DNA of 13,543 bases from Desulfarculales bacterium UBA702. Lineage in GTDB: Bacteria; Desulfobacterota; Syntrophobacteria; Syntrophobacterales; Syntrophobacteraceae. The stretch's first letter is position 1. Every line of letters begins with the position of its first letter. Shown here in pieces: positions 7,386 through 13,543 of this stretch. The stretch spans positions 11,124 to 24,666 of the forward strand of contig DBMI01000056.1 of assembly GCA_002298165.1 (NCBI GenBank), read 5' to 3'. The position numbers and the translations under genes were made by a program. The notes below the pieces were generated by a model that was given only the letters and a program-made list of their open reading frames with translations, was not told the origin of the DNA and ran no database searches.

Positions 7386-7403
7386 ATTTAGTTCCCACTA
7401 AAT
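7386..7403. repeat. Small perfect hairpin
   Basis: ATTTAGT and ACTAAAT pair over a four-base loop (TCCC). The stem is AT-rich and no U-tract follows, so a terminator is unlikely. It lies about 40 bases before a longer-spaced inverted repeat. Confidence 0.35.
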
Positions 7404-7443
7404 GCCCGACCCTGCGGATATTACGTCTATAAGGTACTGACAC

Positions 7444-7491
7444 CACTTATTTTTTCTAATGCAACGGGAGCAGAAATCCGATAAATAAGTG
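7444..7491. repeat. 9-bp inverted repeat spaced by 30 bases
   Basis: CACTTATTT (7444-7452) is the exact reverse complement of AAATAAGTG (7483-7491). The left arm is followed by more T residues. It could be the ends of a very small mobile-element remnant or an RNA stem. No transposase remnant is readable. Confidence 0.3.
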
Positions 7492-7644
7492 ATATCCCTT
7501 TTGAAAAGAGACGAAAAGTTGAATTGTCCGGCTGCCCATCGCTATCTCAACTAGTGTCGTTTCCGCGGTTTTGGCTCTGGGGATTCCGGACTAAGGCCAT
7601 CAAGCAGGGTGGTCATTTTTTTGCTTTAGTGTGGATTTTATCGC

Positions 7645-7681
7645 TTGAGCGTTTGAGCGGATTGAAAGTGACAAAAGTGAC
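7645..7681. promoter_or_regulatory. Two pairs of short tandem direct repeats upstream of the giant cytochrome
   Basis: TTGAGCG occurs at 7645-7651 and 7653-7659, and AAAGTGAC at 7665-7672 and 7674-7681. Such paired half-sites, 120-160 bases before the chosen start, could be regulator binding sites. This is seen only as a pattern; no known box is matched. Confidence 0.25.
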
Positions 7682-7804
7682 GAATCTGCCTGCGGGATAG
7701 CTTTGTTATTGTTGACATTTTTTCTATTTCAGGTGTTTTGCTATAGCTCATATTCGCCTATCGGTATCCACTCAATAGCTCTGCCTCTAAAAAAAGAGCA
7801 CCTA

Positions 7805-10800
7805 ATGCAGAATGCTTTAGTTTTTTCCCGAAATTCACGCGTGATCAGGCCCCCATTAACGAGAAGTTTTTCCAAGCCAAAGAGTATATGGCAGGAATCT
7901 GCGAAGCGTGCCCTGAGCGCTATCAGTGGAATAGGGAAAGTTATGTTAAAAGTTCTAGAATTTATGGGTTTTGTTGGCCTGATAATATTGCTTCACCTCG
8001 GGGCGGCTTTCGCACTTGATGTACCCCACGCGGCGCCCGAGAGTGTTGGGTGCTCGAACTGCCACACTCTTCATAACTCTCTTGGATCAAATCTTACCAA
8101 CCAGCCCACCAATGAGGCGCTCTGTAAGAGCTGCCATACGTTTACAGGAACGGCATCCTCGCTGCCGTTTGCAAATTCCGACCAGGCAAAACCGGGCATA
8201 TCGGGCACCTCCCATAGCTGGAGCGGTTTGATGCCGGCCGTTTCAAACCCCCTTAATGCCTATGGGTTGAGGGCAACCGCCGATCTTACAAACTCTGCTG
8301 TTAAAGCTCGCGTGAGCGGATCGGGAAATGCGATCATTTGTTCAGCCTGCCACGACGAGCATAGCCAGCTAAAGCTTCCATGGGACGCACTCGCGATTCC
8401 AGCATCGAGAGGTCAGGCAGGAACGGCAACGGGTGGGAGCGTAAACACTCTGGTGGATACCTCGAAAACGTGGACAGTAAATCAGTGGGCAAATGCGACC
8501 GTAAAGATAATGAGCGGGGCCGACAGTGGCCTTGTAAGAAAAGTCATAAGCAATACCGAAAACCAATTGACATTCGGATCGCCTTTCCCCAACGCCATAG
8601 CCGCGACGACTTCGTACTATATCAACAGCAACCGGCACTTCATGAGAGTAACCAATACTGCGAATCAACTATGTCTCGATTGCCACTACTACAGAAACCA
8701 GAGCGATGTTACGACTTATACTGGTACACCGCTTAGCCATCCCATAAATAAAGCGCTTGCCGCGGCAAAAGATCCGACGCAGTTTTTCAGTATTCCGCTC
8801 GAGCCCGAATCGGCTGGTTTTGTGCCCCAGACCGGCACAAGGGGAGAACTAAACGGCGGGACTGACACAAATCTCAAGAATAATATTGTGGTGGCATCGG
8901 ATCTTGGGATCCTTTGCCTCTCCTGCCACGACATGCACTATACCGGCTCAAATGACGGCTATATTTTGAGGCGTTCTTTGGAAGAGACCTGTCATGCATG
9001 TCATAAAACCGATCGGAATGCCCCGTTTGATGCCAATTCAATAAAGACGCATAACAGCACCAACATTGGTTCAACTAAATGGGGAGTGAGCGGTTGGGGT
9101 ATTACGGGCGGAAAATATGGTGCCTTCGGCTGCACCACTTGCCATACCGCACATTCGACCCCGAATATCTATGTTATCAAAAACTCGATACCTACTCCCG
9201 ACGGTTCGAATTGGGAATCCACCGGGATTGCATCCATCAGTTTCGTCGAATTTAAGAAGAAGGCCCTGGATGGCTCTCCTGATCCCGGTGTTGCTGATGG
9301 AGTAATGGGCGATGACACAGGGGGACATACTACATCCTCAAAGGTTTGCGAGGGCTGCCATTCGCAGACCAAGTATCACCGGTTCAACGCTTCCGGTCAG
9401 ACAGACCTTTCGCACTACAACTCACAAGATTGCACCCGGTGTCACTCGCATAAAAACGGCTTTAGGCATGGCGGCGGAGGATCGGGAGGCGGATGCCAGA
9501 ACTGTCACGGCCATGAAGACGATTGGCCTGTTGTGCCCGGAAACACCTGGAGCGGTACGAAGCAGAGCCATGCAACCCATACTGAAAACGATGGCGATGA
9601 TATCAGAGGGCCAAACCCAAGCATGACCTGTGCTGATTGCCACGATACTACCGCTTTCCCGAAATTTAAGGATGGACAAGATCTGGCCGGCACGACAGTT
9701 TGTGATAACTGCCATAGTCCGGGCGGGGCTTTCAACGGTGTAAACTCGACAAGTGGATCTATCGGAGCCAAGGACAACTGGAAAGCCGGTGTATACACCG
9801 GCAACTCATTACAGGCAGGAAAAGAGAAGTGGTGCGTTGGGTGTCATGATGCCGGAACATCCGTTATCGGCGGCAGACAGGCGCCCGATATCGCAGGGAA
9901 TGGCAGCACTTATGGGTATTATGCCGGAGGACATGGTTCCAAATCGACAGAATGCGGCGGATGCCATGGGCTTGACATGAATCACAACTTTGACGGAAAA
10001 AAGACCTATCTTGGAACTTCCAAAAACTACGTTTCAGGATTCCGCCTAAAAGATAACCTGAGTGTTCCTCTTACGGTGACGGCCTGTGGTTTTAACAGTA
10101 ATAACTTTAAGCTTTGTTTGAATTGCCATAATGAAACAGCCCTGCTTAGTGATACAAAAGACCACGGCTGTTATGATTGTCTTACCAACCCGTATAGAAC
10201 TGCACCTGCCATACTCACCAGCTTCAGAAATACACATCCGCAAGGGCATAATACCGGCGGCAATGATATCCCGGCGAATTTCCATGCGGACCATCTGCTC
10301 GACGTGAATTCTTTTGGAGTTTCATGGTATTCGGATGGGCCTGGCACTGGAACAGGCAGTTCAGCTACTACGTGTACGACCTGCCATAACCCGCACGGCG
10401 ACAAATTGACCACAAACAATGCCACACCCAAAATGACGCGTGGTCTTTTCGATGTTTCGCACGGTTCGGATAGCTACGGTGATTACGGCATGGTTAGTGG
10501 CACTGGCTACTATACGAACGGCAATCCCCAAAGGGTCTGTGGGTTTGCGTGTCATGGTTCACCCGCCAAGTGGTATATAAACGCAGCACCCAGTATAATG
10601 GCTATATCTGTGGCCGACAACAACAGCAGCGATCCCTCACCTGCGGATTACGGTTATACAAACAGTAGAAACATTCAGGTCACTTTAACAGTTGCCGGAT
10701 CTCCCGCACCAGCCGAGATGATGCTTGCTGAGGATGCAGGTTTCAGCAATAATTCAACTGGCTGGATTACTTTTGCCTCCCCCTACACATATACTTTGAC

Positions 10801-13372
10801 GGCAACGGAAGGATCCAAAAGAGTATATGCAAAGGCCAGAAACGCCATCGGCACATCACCCTCGGTTAGTTCAATCAGTATAGTTCTCGATATGACACCT
10901 CCAACTGTTGGTCCCAACGCACTTATCTCTCCAAATGGTGGTGAGATTTGGGACCAGAACACAAGTCGACCTGTCACCTGGAGTGGAATCAGCGATACAA
11001 ACCTGAAAACATCTCCCATAACACTCAAATACTCCACAGACGACGGGAGTTCCTATCCCAATACAATCGTATCAAACATAGGTAATAGCGGCACTTACAC
11101 TTGGAACCCGCTCCCTATGGTCCACAGCTCATTAATGCGCGTCCAGTTAATCGCAACGGACCGCGCCGGCAATCAGGCATCGGATACATCTAACTCCAAT
11201 TTCACGATTCATGCACTGACTCCGGTTCTGAACGGCTTCACGCTATCGGATAACAATAGCAGCGACCCATCGGCAGCAGAACCAGGGTACACGAACTCGC
11301 GCAGCATAAATTTGACAATTACCACAAATAATTATCCGACTGAGATGATGCTCGCAGAGGATTCCGGATTTACGCAGAACAGCACCGGCTGGATAACATA
11401 TTCCGCCTCATCAACTTATACCCTAACGGATGGCGACGGCGCGAAGACAGTGTATCTCAAGGTGAGAAACGTTGCCGGAGAATCGGGGACGGGCAGCAGC
11501 GTCATCACTCTCGACAGGACTGTCCCCACGATTACAGTAGGATCTCTCACTGCACCCAACGGCGGAGAAACGTGGGCCGAAAACAGTGTTCAGAATATCA
11601 TGTGGAACTCGGGCCAAATAAGCGACGTCAATTTGGCCGCTGCTCCGATTAATATCTATGTATCGCGGGATTCGGGCTCGACATGGACGACGTTATGGAC
11701 CGGCATAGGAAATAGCGGCAGTGTCGGTTGGACGGTGCCCAAGCCTGCCACCTTGTACGGACGCATGAAGATTGAGGCTCAGGATAAAGCAGGGAACCGG
11801 TCGAGCATTGTTTCAGACGCAGATTTCCGGATAAGCACACCTTACGTTGTGACGAGCACAAACGACAGCGGCGCAGGGTCGCTAAGACAGGTCATCACGG
11901 ATTTGGTCGCGGCCGGTGGAAACGACGAGATCTGGTTTGACATACCTGACGGCTCGCTTACCAATGGAGTAGGAGTCATCGGTCTTAATACGGCGCTTCC
12001 GACCATCACTGCGGCCGGCATAACCATAAATGGGACATCACAGGCCATCCTGCATCCCGCCAACAAAAATTCTCGGGGACCGTCGATAAGGCTGCACGGA
12101 AATATTTACTCCTTCAACGGCCTTAACGTCTCCGGTAGCAATACCACAGTACGCGGGATGCAATTCACGAATTTCTACAATTATGGCATCAACATTACGG
12201 GAGGTTCGAATTCGGTCGCCGAAGGCAACCATATAGGGTTCCGGTCAGATAGCGCCACAACTTACACTGGCCTGGGGAATCAATATGGTATCGGAATTAG
12301 CGGCGGCTCGGGGCATCGAATCGGCGGTGCTTCCTCTGAGGCAGCCAACTACATTTGCGGCATCGTTAGAACCAGTATCTACGCAAATGCGGGTTGTTCA
12401 ATCATCAATAATTCTTTTGGCCTGCTTCCGGATGGGACTGCATTGACGAACGGGTCAACCTGGACTTCGTTAGACCTGAGTGGAAGCAACATAACGGTTC
12501 AGGGCAACCGCATATCAGGCAGTAACTCAAGCAACACGGCTGCCATTAGAGTAACCGGTTCGAACACAACAATAAAAGGGAATATTTTCGGTCTGTATTA
12601 TAATGGCTCTACCTGGAGTGCGCGCTCGGTTCCATACTATGCGATTATGGTGAACAGCACTTCCGCAAGCAACATTGTCATAGGCGGATCGAATGTGGCT
12701 TCGAGCGATTCCGTCCTTAACGACAGCAACGTCATTGCCTCTGCCCAGTTCGCCGTTTATGTCAATCAACACAATAATGCCAACCCGACAAGTATCTGGG
12801 GCAATTTCATAGGTACCAACCCTGAGAGGACCCAGACATTCCAGGGCAGTACAGGCGTTTACCTATCGGGTTCGAACGCGAGAGCTGCCAGGGTCGGAGG
12901 TTACGCGGCGGGCCAAGCCGGAAACGTCATTGCGAACATGACTGCAAAGGGTGTTCATGTAGCGGCCGGTTCGGCATTCACAGATGTAAGAAACAACTCT
13001 TTCTTTAGCAATGGAACGAGCGCCGCCCTTAGTGACGATGCGATATACCTGGCCGCCACCGCCAACGACTGGCCCACGACAGGCACCAGCATCACACGGC
13101 CTACCATCGCCTCAGCGAGTACTGCCTCCGTGACGGTGGATGGCGTACTAAGTGGTGAGGTCGTTGATGTCTACGTATCAGACTATGACGGAAGCGGCAC
13201 GGAGTATGGCGAGGGCAAAACGTTTATCGGCACGGCAACGGCTTCGGGAACCACGGTAACCGTGCCGGTCTCCGGAGTCATCGTAGGCCAGTGGGTTACC
13301 GCCACGAGAACGTCCTTCTCGGGTACCACCGGCAACACTTCCGGATTCAGTCCGAATGTCCAGGTTCAGTAG
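7805..13372 (+). CDS. Giant exported multiheme cytochrome c fused to Ig-like and beta-helix domains
   Basis: From the ATG at 7805 this encodes 1855 residues. A hydrophobic export segment (50-70, ending AAFA before LDVPHA) opens the mature protein. Sixteen canonical CxxCH sites begin at 83, 107, 179, 290, 371, 396, 443, 515, 543, 564, 609, 633, 677, 717, 771 and 857. CYDCL (789-793) lacks the His ligand, and CGFACH (912-917) is a CX3CH site. Five sites read CxxCHxxH (CHTLH, CHDEH, CHDMH, CHTAH, CHNPH). A beta insert (about 205-275; TWTVNQWANATVK) separates the third and fourth hemes. After the hemes come two copies of a two-domain Ig-like cassette (929-1344), a beta-helix (1346-1744, opening VVTSTNDSGAGSLRQVI) and a C-terminal beta domain ending VQVQ. 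The inferred role is extracellular electron transfer by a surface- or matrix-held protein. The start is uncertain: ATG 7943 (AGGG six bases upstream) would give a compact 24-residue signal peptide; ATG 7805 and TTG 7703 lie further upstream. Confidence 0.92.
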   Translation: MQNALVFSRNSRVIRPPLTRSFSKPKSIWQESAKRALSAISGIGKVMLKVLEFMGFVGLIILLHLGAAFALDVPHAAPESVGCSNCHTLHNSLGSNLTNQPTNEALCKSCHTFTGTASSLPFANSDQAKPGISGTSHSWSGLMPAVSNPLNAYGLRATADLTNSAVKARVSGSGNAIICSACHDEHSQLKLPWDALAIPASRGQAGTATGGSVNTLVDTSKTWTVNQWANATVKIMSGADSGLVRKVISNTENQLTFGSPFPNAIAATTSYYINSNRHFMRVTNTANQLCLDCHYYRNQSDVTTYTGTPLSHPINKALAAAKDPTQFFSIPLEPESAGFVPQTGTRGELNGGTDTNLKNNIVVASDLGILCLSCHDMHYTGSNDGYILRRSLEETCHACHKTDRNAPFDANSIKTHNSTNIGSTKWGVSGWGITGGKYGAFGCTTCHTAHSTPNIYVIKNSIPTPDGSNWESTGIASISFVEFKKKALDGSPDPGVADGVMGDDTGGHTTSSKVCEGCHSQTKYHRFNASGQTDLSHYNSQDCTRCHSHKNGFRHGGGGSGGGCQNCHGHEDDWPVVPGNTWSGTKQSHATHTENDGDDIRGPNPSMTCADCHDTTAFPKFKDGQDLAGTTVCDNCHSPGGAFNGVNSTSGSIGAKDNWKAGVYTGNSLQAGKEKWCVGCHDAGTSVIGGRQAPDIAGNGSTYGYYAGGHGSKSTECGGCHGLDMNHNFDGKKTYLGTSKNYVSGFRLKDNLSVPLTVTACGFNSNNFKLCLNCHNETALLSDTKDHGCYDCLTNPYRTAPAILTSFRNTHPQGHNTGGNDIPANFHADHLLDVNSFGVSWYSDGPGTGTGSSATTCTTCHNPHGDKLTTNNATPKMTRGLFDVSHGSDSYGDYGMVSGTGYYTNGNPQRVCGFACHGSPAKWYINAAPSIMAISVADNNSSDPSPADYGYTNSRNIQVTLTVAGSPAPAEMMLAEDAGFSNNSTGWITFASPYTYTLTATEGSKRVYAKARNAIGTSPSVSSISIVLDMTPPTVGPNALISPNGGEIWDQNTSRPVTWSGISDTNLKTSPITLKYSTDDGSSYPNTIVSNIGNSGTYTWNPLPMVHSSLMRVQLIATDRAGNQASDTSNSNFTIHALTPVLNGFTLSDNNSSDPSAAEPGYTNSRSINLTITTNNYPTEMMLAEDSGFTQNSTGWITYSASSTYTLTDGDGAKTVYLKVRNVAGESGTGSSVITLDRTVPTITVGSLTAPNGGETWAENSVQNIMWNSGQISDVNLAAAPINIYVSRDSGSTWTTLWTGIGNSGSVGWTVPKPATLYGRMKIEAQDKAGNRSSIVSDADFRISTPYVVTSTNDSGAGSLRQVITDLVAAGGNDEIWFDIPDGSLTNGVGVIGLNTALPTITAAGITINGTSQAILHPANKNSRGPSIRLHGNIYSFNGLNVSGSNTTVRGMQFTNFYNYGINITGGSNSVAEGNHIGFRSDSATTYTGLGNQYGIGISGGSGHRIGGASSEAANYICGIVRTSIYANAGCSIINNSFGLLPDGTALTNGSTWTSLDLSGSNITVQGNRISGSNSSNTAAIRVTGSNTTIKGNIFGLYYNGSTWSARSVPYYAIMVNSTSASNIVIGGSNVASSDSVLNDSNVIASAQFAVYVNQHNNANPTSIWGNFIGTNPERTQTFQGSTGVYLSGSNARAARVGGYAAGQAGNVIANMTAKGVHVAAGSAFTDVRNNSFFSNGTSAALSDDAIYLAATANDWPTTGTSITRPTIASASTASVTVDGVLSGEVVDVYVSDYDGSGTEYGEGKTFIGTATASGTTVTVPVSGVIVGQWVTATRTSFSGTTGNTSGFSPNVQVQ
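10589..11836 (+). repeat. Tandemly duplicated two-domain Ig-like cassette
   Basis: The unit at 10589-11212 is followed by a second at 11219-11836. Each holds an A domain (DNNSSDPS, GYTNSR, EMMLAED, NSTGWIT) and a B domain (APNGGE or SPNGGE, W, IGNSG, AGN). The order A-B-A-B and matching lengths show duplication of a whole cassette of about 620 bases inside the giant cytochrome gene. Sequence drift indicates it is not very recent. Confidence 0.85.
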
Positions 13373-13413
13373 TCCGAGCGGGTAAATCCCTCTCAGCAAG
13401 CTAAAAGCAGGAA

Positions 13414-13449
13414 GAGGCCGATCAAAAAAACTGAGTTCTTTTTGGCCTC
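13414..13449. repeat. Inverted repeat after the giant cytochrome gene
   Basis: GAGGCC (13414-13419) pairs with GGCCTC (13444-13449), with further A/T pairing possible inside. No U-tract follows the stem on either strand. It may help 3'-end processing, but it is weaker than the hairpin that follows. Confidence 0.3.
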
Positions 13450-13469
13450 ACGCTGCAAGTGAGCCTACG

Positions 13470-13507
13470 AAAAAAGCCCGATTCCGGTACATCGAAATCG
13501 GGCCTTT
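13470..13507. terminator. Bidirectional Rho-independent terminator
   Basis: GCCCGATT (13476-13483) pairs perfectly with AATCGGGC (13496-13503) around a 12-base loop. On the minus strand the stem is followed by T6, right for ending the tRNA transcript that lies just upstream in that direction. On the + strand it is followed by C then T4, enough to end the giant cytochrome transcript about 100 bases after its stop codon. Confidence 0.8.
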
Positions 13508-13520
13508 TAGATTGCTGGTG

Positions 13521-13543
13521 CGGAGAGAGAGGGATTCGAACCC
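13521..13543 (-). tRNA. 3' end of a tRNA gene, probably tRNA-Ser (runs off the window)
   Basis: Read on the minus strand, the sequence gives part of the T-stem (GGG), the T-loop TTCGAAT, the T-stem 3' side CCCTC, acceptor 3' strand TCTCTCC and discriminator G. The GGAGAGA-type acceptor and G73 are typical of bacterial tRNA-Ser. The anticodon lies outside the window. After G the DNA reads CACCA rather than CCA, so the tail is not encoded directly or is offset by two bases. A terminator follows at 13503-13470. Confidence 0.75.

Larger units (their letters stand above)
6542..7804. other. 1.26-kb gene-poor region between divergent cytochrome genes
   Basis: No frame gives a protein with a good start and recognisable content. 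The longest open frames (for example 6855-7157 on +) begin with TTG, lack a ribosome site and have no familiar motif. Short stretches on - around 6960-7100 look protein-like (GVLVFSGGVRSIL) but are broken by frameshifts and stops, so decayed coding DNA is possible. The region contains several inverted and direct repeats listed separately. It must also hold the promoters of the two divergent cytochrome genes; a TTGACA at 7712-7717 has no suitably spaced -10 element. Confidence 0.5.

Noticed and set aside
7712..7717. TTGACA as a -35 promoter box for the giant cytochrome
   Set aside because: No -10-like hexamer lies 16-18 bases downstream; the nearest TATA-like sequence is too far.

Overview
The window looks like chromosomal DNA of an anaerobic, metal- or electrode-respiring bacterium of the Desulfuromonadia/Geobacter type or a close relative. 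The evidence is two secreted multiheme c-type cytochromes, one of them very large with doubled CxxCH motifs as in Geobacter surface cytochromes, plus long secreted mosaic proteins built from PKD, HAF, InlB-like B-repeat and right-handed beta-helix modules. GC content is intermediate by eye. The taxonomic call is an inference from protein style, not from a marker gene.

Layout, left to right. Positions 1-178 hold a GC-rich leader with two G/C palindromes, then a small exported protein of unknown function on + (179-574) with six consecutive Met codons. Positions 575-995 hold no convincing gene but contain a long imperfect inverted repeat (655-719). A 1195-residue secreted mosaic protein on - (996-4583) carries an N-terminal beta-helix, one PKD domain, two B-repeats, seven HAF units and four more B-repeats. 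Positions 4584-5344 hold a small ORF with an in-frame stop (4972-5196, -) and a strong hairpin terminator (5228-5265). A PKD-containing tetraheme cytochrome lies on - (5345-6541). Positions 6542-7804 are a gene-poor stretch with several inverted and direct repeats. The dominant gene (7805-13372, +) encodes an exported cytochrome with 16 canonical CxxCH sites, one CX3CH site and one CxxCL site, followed by a tandemly duplicated two-domain Ig-like cassette, a beta-helix and a C-terminal beta domain. The window closes with a bidirectional terminator and the 3' end of a tRNA gene, probably tRNA-Ser, on -.

How it may work together: the three large proteins all have export signals and extracellular-type modules, and two are multiheme cytochromes. 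The two cytochrome genes are divergently oriented around the 1.26-kb gap. This fits a cell-surface or matrix locus for extracellular electron transfer in which cytochromes are held on polysaccharide or polymer by PKD, beta-helix and Ig-like modules. No porin, NHL, inner-membrane quinol-oxidising or regulatory gene is present, so the electron path cannot be completed from this window. The strongest candidate for something undescribed is the 7805-13372 cytochrome-adhesin fusion.
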